DNA of 64,000 nt from Blumeriella jaapii. Lineage: Eukaryota; Ascomycota; Leotiomycetes; Helotiales; Drepanopezizaceae. Numbering within the stretch: position 1 is the stretch's first letter; every line of letters starts with the position of its first letter. The notes under the pieces are model-generated. The model was not told the origin of the DNA and did not search any database. It was given only the letters and a program-made list of their open reading frames with translations. Shown piece by piece: positions 11,111 to 23,084 of the stretch. A program made the translations under genes and the position numbers. The stretch covers positions 806,001 through 870,000 of the forward strand of contig VWND01000012.1 of assembly GCA_009599575.1 (NCBI GenBank). The letters run 5' to 3'.

Positions 11111-12599
11111 TAATAAAATCGATTGTTTTGTTATTTGCGTTTTGGATTTTATAGAGCCGAAACCATTCGCGTTGCTATTTCGGTTGGCACCGCGAATAAA
11201 AAATATTAATTTTCGGGCCGAAAAAGCATTCGCGTTATTATTTCGGCTGGTACCGCGAATGGATTTAATCGAAAAAAATCGAAATAAACCGATTAACGAC
11301 GAAAATAAATTTTTAATCGATAATTACAAAACCGAAAACTTTTATTTAATCGCATATTATTTAACCATTTTGTTTAAACTATTTAACGTGCTAAACCATT
11401 AGTTTAAAGCATTTAAAAACCAGGCTTTCGATTATATTTTAATTAATAAAAAATTATATAAAATAAAAAATAATATATATTAAAAACGCTTAGTAATAAA
11501 TAATAAAGCCGATAAGTTTCAAGTTATAAAAAAAGCTTACGAAAAAATATTTTATAAGAAAGCTAAAGCTATTTATCACCGAATTAAAAACGATTTCTGA
11601 TAGAAAAAATACTTCGAAAATTGCAAAGCTTTCGTTAAAAATTGCATTTTTTATTAAAAACGAAAGCTTGGCCGAAAAAAAAATTTATTATATCCGACGT
11701 AATTTTTTAAAATTTAAAAAAAAGTCAATTTCGACGTTATACGCGTATTAACCACCGATCGCGGTTATATATATTTTATATTCGCTATTAACGATTTATT
11801 TAAATAGCTTAAAAAACGATTTTTCCGAAACGCTACTTTCGAAGCTATAACGATTTTTTTTTAAAAAAACGTTGTATATCGATACGGTTTATTTGGCAAG
11901 TTGAACGTCGATAATAAATCCGAAAACAAAAGCGTTGTCGAAACTTTTATAAAAAAATACGGGATCCAGCGTATTTAAATCTTAGCTTATAATTCGAAAA
12001 GCAACGGATCCGTTAAACGAGGCTATAAAAATATTTTCGACGGTTTTTTAAAAGCTATTCGAAAGGGCTATAAGCGTTGATTACGAAAATTCTCGGAAAT
12101 GCTTTTTGTTATGCGTATATATATATACGTTTTTATTAAAATGATTTTATTTTTTATTTAATACGGCAAAAACGCTCGATTGCTTTTGGAAACAAAATGG
12201 CCTGTGTAAAAGCTTTATAACGTGGTTAAAATAAAAACGAAAGCAGACTTATTAGCAATAAAATTTAAACAATTAAATTACCGCGATATAAATATAAAAA
12301 AAATAATTTTAAAAAAAAGAAATATAAAAAAGCAGCTAAAAAAGTTTGGAATAAAATTAAGATTTTAAAAAAAACGCTAATTAAAAAAAAAGATTTAATC
12401 CTAGTTTACGACGTTTAGCGCGCTATTAATAAATCGGCCGATATTAAACTTAATTATAAATAGCTCGGATTTTACGAAATATACGAGGCCGAATTGGATA
12501 AAAGCTATTATAAGCTTACGGAATTCGATAAAACAAAATTAAAAAGAACGTTCGCCGCTAACCGATTAAAGCGATTTTATAAAAGAAATCAGCAAATTT
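11111..12599 (+). pseudogene. A1 integrase remnant, cut by H
   Basis: A DKFQVIKKAYEK...HHRI-type lead-in (11505-11590) is followed by a zinc-head equivalent (NCKAFVKNC, 11620-11650), then VLTTDRGYIYFIFAINDLFK (11745-11810) around the first catalytic Asp. VDNKSENKSVVETFIKKYGIQ (11905-11965) and AYNSKSNGSVKRGYKNI (11985-12035) form the second half of the D,D(35)E core, with the Glu codon now Lys (AAA). The C-terminal tail ends at the H insertion at 12599 and resumes at 19042. Two in-frame repeats of PFALLFRL.PR (11160-11265) lie between RNase H and integrase. Confidence 0.82.
12595..12599. repeat. Target-site duplication of H, left copy
   Basis: aattt, with an identical copy at 19037-19041. 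A perfect 5-bp duplication. Confidence 0.92.
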
Positions 12600-12871
12600 T
12601 GTCACAGCTAGCTTGAGGGTAATCAGAAGGGTGATATGGACCAAAAGGTACGCATGTAAATTAAAAGAAAAACACCGAGCTAGAATGCTCGGGGTCGCGA
12701 ACTTTATATACAGTGGATTGCGCTTGTGGGTCACGTGATTTAGCGCGAGGCCTAATGGCCGAAGTGGTCCGTGCCCAAACCTTAATCCGATACCACCAGT
12801 ATTTATATTATTGGCAATCATACCATTGGCAGCCATATCATTGGCAATTACCACCGGCCAGAATCGTAACA
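12600..12871 (-). repeat. H 3' LTR (272 bp), GC-rich and weakly mutated
   Basis: It differs from the right LTR mainly by C/T and G/A changes. On the minus strand it reads: a tract of about 15-bp repeats built on TGGCAATGGTATG (12795-12855), a CACGTG box (12731-12736), a TATATAAA box (12706-12713) and a perfect hairpin ccgagc-tagaat-gctcgg (12675-12692). Confidence 0.93.
12706..12713 (-). promoter_or_regulatory. TATA box in the H LTR
   Basis: On the minus strand tatataaa lies 18 bp downstream of the CACGTG box and 13 bp upstream of the 18-bp hairpin. The same layout is at 18872-18879 in the 5' LTR (slightly changed). This would start the element's RNA in or near the hairpin; the start point is inferred. 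Confidence 0.55.
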
Positions 12872-12889
12872 CTACCCTTTTTTTCCGAA
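12872..12889 (-). promoter_or_regulatory. H polypurine tract
   Basis: On the minus strand ggaaaaaaagggtag abuts the 3' LTR, the standard position of a plus-strand primer. This confirms the element orientation. Confidence 0.75.
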
Positions 12890-14700
12890 AAACTGCGTTC
12901 TCGCAGTTGTAGTTATGGGTTTATCGTTTTTTAACTCAGTGTAATTTTTCCTGCTTTCGTTGTAAGCTTGCAATTATGCGAGGAGCGTTCGTAAAAGGCT
13001 TTTGGCGGTGGGGTATAATTGGTGAAATGCTTAAAAAATGTAGAGGGCCGTTATAGCGTTAAAACAAAAGTATTATTCGAGATTTTCATCAGCGCTTTTT
13101 TAATTGATTTGGTATTGCAATACTTTTTTATACAACCTCGAATTTATTATTTTTTCGATTTTTTATTTCGTTTATTCGAAAAATAATTAAATAAAAGCTG
13201 GTTCGGGGCGGCGTTGGCCAAATAAAAGATTGCTGATATGCTTTCGGAGCGAATATAAATGAAAAATTAAATAAATTAATTATTTTGCGAAAAAGTTAAG
13301 TTTTTAATTTTTTTTTATTTTGTCGACGATTTTAATTGGGCCGTATTATTTATTCGAAAGCTTTCGGAAAAGTCGGTCGAGCTTTTAATTTTTGATATTT
13401 ACTAATATTTCGTCGCTTATATTTTAATTCACCGGTCGTTTATGCAAATTAGCGAAGCGTTTTATTTTGGTTTATTATTGCGCAATAAACGATTATGCGT
13501 ATTTTATAACTTTTTTAGCTCGAAAAGCCAAATGTAAAACTTCGTCGCGGTTAAGCTTTTCGATAGCCGAGCGAAAAAAACGGGTGTTGTTTATATTTCA
13601 GAATATGCGAACCTCGTATTTATTTAAAACTTGGAAAAAAAAAACGTTGTCGAAAAATTCGTGCGGTAAAATCAATTATATAATATTTATTAAAAATAAA
13701 AAGCGTTTTCAATTGTTTTAGTAATAAAAGTAAAAAGGGCGAAAGCGTTGCTTAATATATTAATTTATTATTTCGGTTTGCTTATCGATATTAAAATTAT
13801 ACGTAATAATTAATTTGATTTTGGTTTTTAATATGCGACAAAGTTTTTATTAAAAAGCCGAAACAAATTAAGCTTTTCGATCCGAAACAATTAAATCCGG
13901 CATATCGAAATAGCGTATTTAATAAATTAAAAACAAAGCTGCTAGTTTTTTTGTTATAATAATTTTATAACAAGGAATTAACAAAAGCTTTTTGGATAGG
14001 CGATTTATTATTACGAAAGCGAAGTCGTAATTATTTTCGTTTAATAAAAGCTTCGTGAAATTCATCGTTAAATATTAATAAAATCTGCTGAATATAAGCA
14101 AAAGTTTTAAAAAGCCCGGGGTTTTATCGCGTTTAGCTTTTATTCGTATGCAACGACAATTCGAAACGTATTATTATATATCTGCTTTTATAGCTTTTTA
14201 ATAATATTTGCGACCGATTAAAAGTTTTATTTTTTTTATTTTAGCGTATGCTACGTAAAGCTGTTCGTGGATATATCGGATTAAAAAAGTTCGTAATTCG
14301 GAAAGTTTTAAAAGTATTATTAATTTGCTTTGGAAAAACAATTTGTTTTGTCGCAGTTGGTAATTAAAATTATAATTACGGATTTGCGCTCGTTGCGCTT
14401 CGAAAAAAGAAAAGTTTTTGTTAGCTTGCAGCAAATCGTTTATAATTATATAGCTATATATATCGTACGCGATTACAAAAATTAAATCTGCGGGTTTTTT
14501 TGTAAATATTTTATTTTTTTCGTTTTCGCTGTTTTTTTCGGAAGAAATATCGTTATCGCGCTTATCGGACGCTGTTTTTACAGGCGCTAGCGTGGTTATG
14601 CTTTTAACAGCTATTTCTTTTAAGATTTAAAAATTCAATTTATCGTTTAAAAGCATTTGCTACTTTCGAGCTGCTCGCTGTCGCGCTTTTAATAAAAAAA
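12890..14700 (-). pseudogene. H integrase remnant
   Basis: The minus-strand open stretch 14434-14198 (78 codons) reads AQRAQIRNYNFNYQLRQNKLFF followed by LSELRTFLIRYIHEQ and AKIKKIKLLIGRKYY. This matches the H..H part of the integrase zinc head and the R.YYW that precedes the two Cys. The catalytic core and C-terminal region lie leftward to about 13000 in heavily mutated form. GC-richer patches near 12950-13030 and 13200-13240 fall in the 3' end of the element. Integrase would join cDNA to host DNA. Confidence 0.72.
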
Positions 14701-16085
14701 TATTTTGGTTTTTGCGAAAAAAGATATTAGCGAACGTATTAATAATTTTCGACCGGTATATAATTGTAAAATAAAAATCGGCGAAAAACTCGGCCTATCG
14801 GGCTTATCGGGCCGAAAGGTTTTTAATTATTATAAAATATTTTAAAACGCGGTAATCGATATATATATATACGTTTTTTTGGGCGCTTAACAGCTTCGGC
14901 TTATAATTTTTAAAAAAGCGAAATAGCGAAAAGCTTTTTATTATAAATCGGATAATTAAGCTCGGCGTCGATTATAATTTTAGAAAAAAAACCGACCGGA
15001 TAATAAAAATTATTTTTTTGCAATTACGATAATACGCCAATTATTATTTTATTAAAAAAGTCGGTTTTCAGGCGCGTTTGTTTGTAAAAATCGTAATAGC
15101 ACAAAATAAAAGCGCTTAGCAAAGCTTTGCGCAATACTTCTTATGCGTTTTTTTGTTTTTTTTCGAATACGAAAAAAACGTTTTTGCTTATGAAAACAAT
15201 AAAAAGGCGGCAAATACGGCTATAGCCGGTTATAAAACGTTTGTAAAAATTGCAAAAACCTAGAAAGCTTTGCACGCTTCGCATATTCGCTGCATATTGC
15301 TAATTCTTAATAATAGCGATTTTTTCCGGGTTTATTTTAATATTTTAAATATTAATAACGAAATTTAAGAATTTAATTTTCGTAATATTAAACTCGCACT
15401 TTTTAATATCAGCTTTTAGGCCGTGTTTTTTTAGAATTAACAGAATTTTTTTAACGTAAATTTTATATTTCAAATTATTCGCGAAATAAATAAAAATATC
15501 GTTAAAATACGCCGAGCAAAAATTATTTAAATATTTTATAAAAATATTATTAATAAAACGTTGAAATATAGCGGGCCTATTAATAAAGCCGAACGAAAAG
15601 ATTTTATATTTATATATATCGTATCGGATGCGAAAACTAATTAGTTTTTTAAACTTTTCGGATATTCGGATTCGATTAAATGCTTATTAAATATTAATTT
15701 TCGTAAATACTTTGGTTTTAATAATTCGCGCCAGTATTTCGTTAATTAAAAGCAAAAGATAAAATTTTTTTTTCGTAAAATCGTTAAGCTTGCGATAATC
15801 GATATATAAGCGTATAAAGCTATTTGATTTTTTAATAAATAAAATCGAAGCGGCGAAAAAAATATTAAAAAGTTTAATAAAGCTTTTATGCAAATTATCG
15901 AAAATATAACTTTTGATTTTTATAAACTGTTTATTCGTAAAGCGTTTAAATAGTTTTATAAAAAGCGTATTTTTCGTAGTCAAATGTATTTTATGATTTA
16001 TATCGGAGCGGCGGAAAGCGAGCTTATCGCTTTTTTGCTTATAAAACAGTTTTTCGAACTCCGAGTATTAAACTGAAAAAAGCTT
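14701..16085 (-). pseudogene. H reverse transcriptase and RNase H remnant
   Basis: The minus-strand open stretch 15983-15687 (98 codons) contains SILFIKKSNSFIRLYIDYRKLN, the Ty3 RT motif around R-x-C-x-D-Y-R with Cys to Tyr. It is followed by KKKFYLLLLINEILARI and KVFTKINI around the first catalytic Asp (now Asn). Further left AYFNDIFIYF (about 15486-15520) is the Y-x-D-D box with Asp to Asn (GAC to AAC). RNase H follows toward 14750 without clear intact motifs. Family H is separate from A, B and E at the sequence level. Confidence 0.82.
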
Positions 16086-18764
16086 TTTTATAAAAATCAC
16101 GTTGTCGTCGTATTTGGCTTGCAAAACGTCGGGGACGGGAATGCTTTTTATTGCCGCGAATTATATAATTTTTTTAGATTCGGCGATTTTCGCACGGCGG
16201 AAACGTTTTCTGTTTATATTATATATAAAAATAACAAACGTGCAATCGCTGAATAATAGTAATTTTTTTTTTTTTTTTGCGGTTCGTATTCGCTTTTCGT
16301 AACGTATTTATAAAGCGCTGAATGCAAAAGCGGAAATATAGCTGATATTGCAATTGGAAATAAAAAGGGTAGCAATTGGCCCGGTTGAAAAGACCGGCTT
16401 GGTCGGTTTAAAGCTGCTAATAAAAAACTTTTTTATTTTGTTTTTAAACTGTTTTTAAAATCTCGTATAAACGTGGAAAGTCTACCAGTTCCAAAGCTTA
16501 AATAAGCTTTTTTAATTATTATAAAAGTGCTGGCAGAAATATATAAGGCTTTTATTACGCTGTTTTATTTGTTTGCATTTTTTTAATATATGCGATTAAA
16601 TACTTTGGGTTTTATTCGCTGATTAAAATCGACGAACAACTGCTCGTTGAAATAAAAAATAATAAGTATATCGAATAGCTATTTTATTTTGTTTTTTTTT
16701 TGATTATACGCTTGCTTTAAATCGTAATATTATAAAAATTTGCGATTAATAAAAACGTGGGTAAAACCCAGGTTTGTAATTAAAAAAAGAAATTTTATAC
16801 GACGTCGGTCAATCGTAAAAAAAAGAAAAATAGCAGAAAAAATAAGCTTTTTCGGCTCGCTATTATAGCCGGTGAATATAATAAATTTGTGTAGCCGAAT
16901 AAAACTTATTCCGAAACGTTAAAAAAGTTAATACGCCAAAAAAGTTTTAATTGTATCGAAAATATTAATTCCGCTATCGATATATGCAAATATTTTAATA
17001 TATAATTTATTACGTATTAGTTTTATAAAAACTAAAAACTGTCGTTTTTCTATTAAAAAGCGCTAATTAAATTTCAAATTTTTTTACAAATCGAATTTTT
17101 TATTATAATAAAAGTTTTTACTACGATTTAAAAGTTTTTTAACAAATCGTTTTATTTTTCGTCGATAATTATTTCGGCGATTTTGCGACTAAGTTTGGCG
17201 TCGAAGCAAACGTTTGCGAAATGGCCGGGCTTGTCGTAATTATAATAAGCGCTAGGAAAACGCGCAGCCAAACGGGAAAAACCGGAAATAGCAAAAGTGG
17301 CAGCTATACGCTTGTAAAAATCTTTGCTAAAAAAAAAAAAAGCTGTGCGAACAGAAAAAGTTAGAAAAATAAAACGTTATAAAGCTTTAAGAATACCGGA
17401 AGTACGCTTAAAGTTTTAATTAGCAAAAGCTATAACAAAGGAAAAATAGCTTATGCGACGAGTAAAAGCCATTTTTTTAATTCGGATATTACGTGATTTT
17501 TTATTCGCAACGGCCAAAAACTCGTTTAAAACAATGTAATTATTATTTATTTTGTATTTTTTTATTCGAAAATCGTATTTAAAAATAAAAATGATTTTTT
17601 CGCATATGTTTTTAAATTAACGGTTTTTAGCAATTTTGCTAATAATTGCGTAACGAATAAATAAAAAACGAAAATTATTATAAATCTAACCGTTGTTTAT
17701 ATAAAACTTATTGTATTGTAATTTAGCAAACTAAACGCGGTTGTAATCGAAAAAGCGCTGATTAAAAATACGAAAAACGTTTCGGGCCGATTAGGCTTGA
17801 TTATAAAACTCGGAGTTTAAATGTTTTAAAATAATAGTTTTTGCTTTTTTAATAATATATTTGAAATATGCTTTGGCTTGATTTATATTTTATATAAAAT
17901 TTTTTAAATACTTTTTAATAAACAGTTTTATATTTATTTTTTATACGTTATATTTAATTTTTTTTTAATAATCGCTGAAAGCGTGGCGAAAATATTTGAT
18001 TTTAAATGGTTCGATTCGGGAAATAGCTAGGTCGAGGACGGAAAGATAGTATTCGGAAATTAATTAAAAGTTTGCGATAAAAACGCGCGAAGCTCGGAAT
18101 AAAAAAAAGGCGTCGCGGGCGATATTAGCGAAAAGAGTTGAAAAGCGAGCGGCGGCAATAGCTTAAGCGATTATTTAAGCGATTTAAAGCTGTTAAACCG
18201 CAGTGAATTTTTTAGCGTTGGCAGATATGCTAAGCAGTCGTGGAAGCATTCGTCGGTTTAAAAGTATTAGAATGTTAGCGTCGTATAATTCGATTTTAGA
18301 TTCGATCGTAAAACGAAAAGATTTAGCAAATAAATCGGTTGCAAATAACTATGATTCGGTAAAAAAGTCGTGAAATAAAAATTCGCTGTCAGAATCGTCG
18401 AAAAAGCTTGGGACGAATAGAAATTCGGAAGCGTTAAAAATAAAAACAAAGAATGAAAATGCTGATTCGAAGCCGAATCGTACGAATTGCGTTTGTTTTC
18501 GGATGCTACGTCGATTTATAAAAAAAGCATAAAATATTATAATATTAAAAAGAAGCGATTCGAATTGCAAAAGTAGATCGAATTAATAAAAAAGAAAAAT
18601 TTCAGCTTTTTGAAAATAAAATTAATAAAAAAAAGTTTTAATTAAAGCATCGATAAATAAACGTCGGTACGGGCGGCTTAAAAAAAGTTCGAATTGTAAA
18701 AGCAGATCGAATCTTTAATCGTAGATACAAAGTTTCTCAGCGAAAATTGTTTAGTTTTTTTTTA
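16086..18764 (-). pseudogene. H gag and protease region, with CCHC knuckle remnant
   Basis: The minus-strand reading at 17206-17247 is YYNYDKPGHFANVCFD, a CCHC zinc knuckle (C-x2-C-G-K-P-G-H-F-A-x2-V-C) in which both leading Cys codons are Tyr (TGT/TGC to TAT/TAC) and Gly is Asp. His and the last Cys survive. The gag body lies to the right (17250-18700). The segment 16090-17150 should hold the protease, but I cannot point to its active site. A few GC-richer patches (18000-18240) escaped mutation. Confidence 0.68.
17206..17247 (-). other. CCHC zinc-knuckle motif in H gag
   Basis: Residues read PGHFANVC with Tyr at the first two Cys positions. All losses are G-to-A changes on the coding strand. 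It marks the nucleocapsid part of gag and fixes the element strand. Confidence 0.7.
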
Positions 18765-19036
18765 TGTTATAGCTAGCTTAAGGGTAATCAAAAGAATAAT
18801 ATGAATCAAAAGGTACGTATGTAAATTAAAAAAAAGACACCGAGCTAGAATGCTCGGGGTCGCGAATTTTATATACAATGGGTTGCGCTTATGGGTCACG
18901 TGACTTAGCGCGAGGCCTAGTGGCCGAGGTGGTCCGTGCCCAAACCTTAATCCGACACCACCAGCATTCATACCACTGGCAACCATACCACTGGCAGCCA
19001 TACCACTGGCAACTACCACCGGCCAGGATCGTAACA
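18765..19036 (-). repeat. H 5' LTR (272 bp)
   Basis: tgttatagctagctta at the start, ggatcgtaaca at the end. A ten-base palindrome gtcacgtgac lies at 18895-18904. The hairpin ccgagc...gctcgg is at 18840-18857. Three and a half copies of a 15-bp unit (cataccactggcaac and variants) lie at 18965-19015. Strikingly CpA-rich compared with its surroundings. Confidence 0.93.
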
Positions 19037-19192
19037 AATTTACTTTTTAAATTCTGATTTAAACATCGATTTCGATTTCAGCGAATCCGACGACGATTCC
19101 GACCAAAGCGATTATACTTCTGAAAAAAAAAAATCTTTTGAAAAAGTCTGGAAACAACCGAATAATAATTCAGCTGCTAAAAGCATAATTTA
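19037..19192 (+). pseudogene. A1 pol C-terminal tail after H
   Basis: The reading frame interrupted at 12599 resumes: NSDLNIDFDFSESDDDSDQS followed by DYTSEKKKSFEKVWKQ, an acidic low-complexity tail, stopping near 19192. The acidic run keeps intact codons, so this tail is real coding sequence. It ends the pol polyprotein. Confidence 0.7.
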
Positions 19193-19850
19193 AGTCGTAA
19201 TTTTATTTATGACCGAAAAGAAGAAAAATGCTTACAAAATTGTTTATTAACTATTCTATTGTTTTTGTTATTTATTGTTTTCTTTTTTGTATACTGTTTT
19301 ATTGTTTTTGTTTTGCTTTGCTTATATACAATTTAATTATTCTGTTTTATATATATTGTTTATTTTTAAGACTTTTTTTTATATTATTTAGGATATTTAT
19401 TATATTTTTTTTTGTTTGACTGTACTTTTGTTTACTTAAACAAAAGCTTTGTATATGTTTAAGCCGCATATTTGATACATTTATATTATTCGTATATTTT
19501 ACGAAAATTATTTTTTATGCATTTTATTATTTGCTATTTTTTATATTATTTATTTTTTTCGTTGTCTTAAACGGATGCCTGCCTAAATAGTTATAATTTA
19601 TTAAAAAAACAGTATACGGATTTTCGTAATTTTTAAATACAAATATTTTATAATTCCTGTATTTTTTTTAATTACTTTTTAATAAATATAATACACTTTT
19701 TTAATTAATAAATTTAGCGATATTATATCGTTTTTTAAGCAAAACGTTGTTAAACCTGGCAAACTTATTTTTAATTTATTTTGAAACGAAATTATTATAC
19801 GCAATTTTTCCGAATTTAAATAAGCATATAATACCGCTATTTTAAATTAA
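19193..19850 (+). other. A1 AT-rich spacer between pol and the extra ORF
   Basis: Low-complexity T-rich DNA (tttttgttatttattg-type runs). An open stretch at 19228-19419 is only Phe/Leu/Ile/Tyr from the T-richness and is not taken as a gene. A small GC-richer patch, cggatgcctgcctaaatag, lies at 19571-19589. No motif recognised. Confidence 0.55.
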
Positions 19851-19856
19851 TAAGCA

Positions 19857-22800
19857 GCTTTTGTAAAAACGTTTATAAAACAATTCGATATAATATTTAA
19901 AAACGTTAACGAATTTCTATTCGATTACGAAAGTTTTATTAAAATTGAATTCGTTCGCAAAAGATTTAATTACGACAAATTTTTATTGAACTACGACAAC
20001 GCTTCAAAAGCTTTCGCCGGAGCAAAAAAAGCTCGAAATAATAAAAAGAAAATAATAAACCGAATTTTGCGCTTTTTGCTAAATCAACGAAGAAAAAATA
20101 TTTAAAAATACGTTTTTAGCAAAATTACCGGTGTTATTTTATTTCGGCATTTCGCTCGCTTTTTCGAAACTATTATTTTTATTAAAAAAGAAATCTGGGT
20201 ATTAAACGCTTATATTTTTAAGGCGTAAGCCCTGAAAGCTAATAACCTAAAAGCCCGTAGATTTACAGGCTTTTTTACAACTGTTTGCAAATTAATCGAC
20301 GACGTTATGTAATCGCCGGAAAAATTTTTAATCGGCTGCGAAACTTTAAATTTGATCTTTTTTTAAAACAAAAAATTAAATATCGTCAAATACGGCATTT
20401 TTATACCGAAGAAAAAAAACGACGCTATTCCGATATTTTAAATTTACAACGACGAAAAAAACGAAAAAGCTAATATTATTTTCGTTTAATTCGAAAAAAC
20501 ATACGCGGTAATAATTAATATTATTAAAGCAATTAAAACAATTCGGCGACTTTTATTTTTAATTATCGAAAACGAATCCGAGAACGAAATCAAAAGCGTA
20601 ATAACAAACAATCGCTTATTCGAATACAAAAAACCTATTGTATTTATAAAAACGATTTCGGAAAAAGTAAAAACAAAAAACGTAAAAAAAAGGCGCCGAT
20701 ATTTTCGAAACCTTTTTTATTCGGAAAAAAAAACTATTCGCGTTGCTAGCAAAAAAGGCACCGCGAATAGAAACAGCCGGAAATCGACGCCGAGCTATAG
20801 CTTTTAAATTAATTAACAAAAAACGCGACGATTTTATAAAATCAAATTTAAAAGATTCCGGCATTCCGAAAAAAAAAGATATAAACGATTTTGAATTTGA
20901 TTTTTCGAAATTAAATACGCAAATATTAAAAACGTTTACTGCGTTTAAAAACGTTGTATTATTATCGTTAATATTTTAAATTTTAATAAAAATATTTAAA
21001 ATTTCGATTATTATACGATTCGACCGAAAAAGCCTGAAAAAAGATATCGAAGTTATCGCGGAAAAAATTATATAAAAAACATAAAAATCAAATTATTTTA
21101 TTTAAAACTTTCGCTTTCGACGACGAAACGATTTAAAAATTTTATTTCGATATTTTTATATAAAAATCAAATAAATCCGTCAGCTTTTTTTTTTTCGTTT
21201 CGAACGAAAATTAAATTAAGCTTTTTTCGAAAAACTGCTAAAATATAATACGCCGAAATAAATAAAAAAAACTTTTGAAAACGGTGACCCGTTTTTATTC
21301 GAGCTTTTTTTCGCTAAAAAACTGCGATTTTTCAATTTCGTTTTTACGAATAACGTTAATATTAAAAAAAACGGCAAATTCTGCCATTTTTACGTATGTT
21401 ATTACGCGGCGTATTACGATTTAATTACAAAAAAAATCGACGTTATCGGCTTCGCTAATCGATTCGCTGCTATTAAAAATTCGGATTACGACGTATTCGA
21501 AATTGATTTTAATAATTAATTTATATTTCGACGAAAAACTGCGAAAATTACTTAAGCGCATGCTAAAGCTTATTTAGGCTACGCGAATTTTAAAGCAGAT
21601 TTTAAAACTTTTAACGCGATTATAAAATTCGATTAAAAAAAAAAAAAATTGAAAGCAACGAATATTTTTAAAAGCCGATTTTTTTGGCTTTTCGACCGAA
21701 AGTGTGTTTTAAAGTTTATTTAAACTAAGCTGCGAATTCGTTAATTACGTAGAATTTTACAACGGAGAAAACAAGCTATTATTGCATTTTATAAATAAAA
21801 AAAATTATATATAAATATTATTTTCGATTAATTAAAACCTAAAAAGCGCTTATAGCTTTTTTCGCTAATATATTATACAATTTTATTTAGCAAGCTTTTA
21901 AAATGCATCCCGGCTTTTATTTCGCTGCTTTAATTATTCGAAACCTCGGAAACTGCTGCTTCGTGGCTTATTTTAACGTTCCGATCGCTCCAGGTTTCGC
22001 TAATTCCGACCGTATTACAATTATAAAATTCGATATCGCCGATTTTTAAAAAAAGAAAAAGATCGAAGATTTTATCGACGCTATTTTCGATTATTACGTT
22101 CTGCTTGTATTCGCATACAATTCGGAAATAATCGAAGCTTATTTGTAATTATATTACGATGCCAAGCTAACTAAAACTATTCAGAAAAACCCAGCTTTTT
22201 CGTATTTCAGCGCGTTTAAAATAATGGCCTTAATTATTTTATCGGACTACGAAATCGAAAGCTACGGAATAAAAAATAAAATAATTTTTGTCAGTTTTTT
22301 AATTAAACAAAAGGTTTTCGTTAAATTCAAAACCTAAAAAACCGACGGCGCGATACTAATTTATTCGAATAATTATACGATTTAAAAATACAAAAATTAT
22401 TTCGAAAACGACGCTTCGATAAACAATCTGATATTATTTGTTTTGCGACAAAAGTAATTATAATATTTTCGGTAGTTTCGATTGCAAACGACTATTTTCG
22501 AATTATTTCGTAAAATAGTTTTTTTTACAAGCTTCGGAGCTTTTTTAAAAGTATTCGTCGGTAAATAACCGTAATCCGACCTATTAGTTTTACGCGAAGC
22601 AAAAGCGTTAATCGGTTTTAATTACGACGAACTAATCGATTACTTTTACGATTTTAATACAAAACTTTTTAGCGCCTTTTGCAAAGCGTAGAACCACGTA
22701 TAAAAGCTGAAATTTATTATTTACGAAAAAAAATCGTAAAAAGCCTTCGTCGCGGCGACGCTTAATAATATTATCGACGAAAAAGCTATTAAAACGTTCG

Positions 22801-22945
22801 TACGTCAAAACGATATTTCGACTAACGTTTTATCCAGCTATTTTTTAAAAAAACGGAATAAACAAAATAATTCAAACGATAAGCGAAACGCTATTTTTCC
22901 GCAAAAGCCAATAGCAAAAAGGCTAAAAACGGGTTAAAAAACCGA
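19857..22945 (+). pseudogene. Family-A extra ORF downstream of pol (A1 copy, complete)
   Basis: About 3 kb of sense-strand coding-like sequence between pol and the 3' LTR. From about 19857 to 20760 one frame is open except at TAA/TAG where CAA/CAG/TGG fits, with runs such as RRLLFLIIENESENEIKSV. The frame near 20780-21075 is shifted. From 21250 to 22945 it reads on with GKFCHFYVCYYAAYYDLI, SAFKIMALIILSDYEIESYG, LIKQKVFVKF and REAKALIGFNYDELIDYFYD. About 1000 codons in all. No integrase, RT, protease or envelope motif is found. Conserved in A0 and A2. Function unknown; it could be a captured gene or an element-specific accessory protein. Confidence 0.6.
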
Positions 22946-23084
22946 AAAAGTATAAAACTAAAAAGTTCGGTTTTTAATTAATTGATTTTTAAATCTTATA
23001 AAATAAACTAAATTACACTTATTAAAATTATATTTTTTTTTTAATCGTAATCAAAAACGATTACGTATATTATTTAAAACAGGA
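22946..23084 (+). other. A1 3' untranslated stretch and polypurine tract
   Basis: AT-rich, no coding signal. The last bases (aaaacagga, 23076-23084) are purine-rich and abut the 3' LTR, the polypurine-tract position. A0 has aaaacagaa in the same place. Confidence 0.55.

Larger units (their letters stand above)
12600..19036 (-). mobile_element. Ty3-type LTR element H, complete
   Basis: 6437 bp, with 272-bp LTRs at 12600-12871 and 18765-19036 and a perfect TSD. The termini are TGTCACAG/TGTTATAG and CGTAACA. RT, integrase and gag remnants read on the minus strand, so the right LTR is the 5' one. It is inserted near the end of the A1 integrase reading frame. The interior is heavily mutated but the LTRs are not. 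Confidence 0.93.

Noticed and set aside
12558..12934. Open frames across the H LTR (both strands) as small genes
   Set aside because: They lie in an LTR repeated at 18765-19036, run into the neighbouring element and read through a 15-bp tandem repeat; no conserved protein.
19228..19419. 63-codon hydrophobic open frame, possible membrane protein
   Set aside because: Made of T-rich low-complexity DNA coding only Phe/Leu/Ile/Tyr/Val/Cys; absent as a conserved frame elsewhere.
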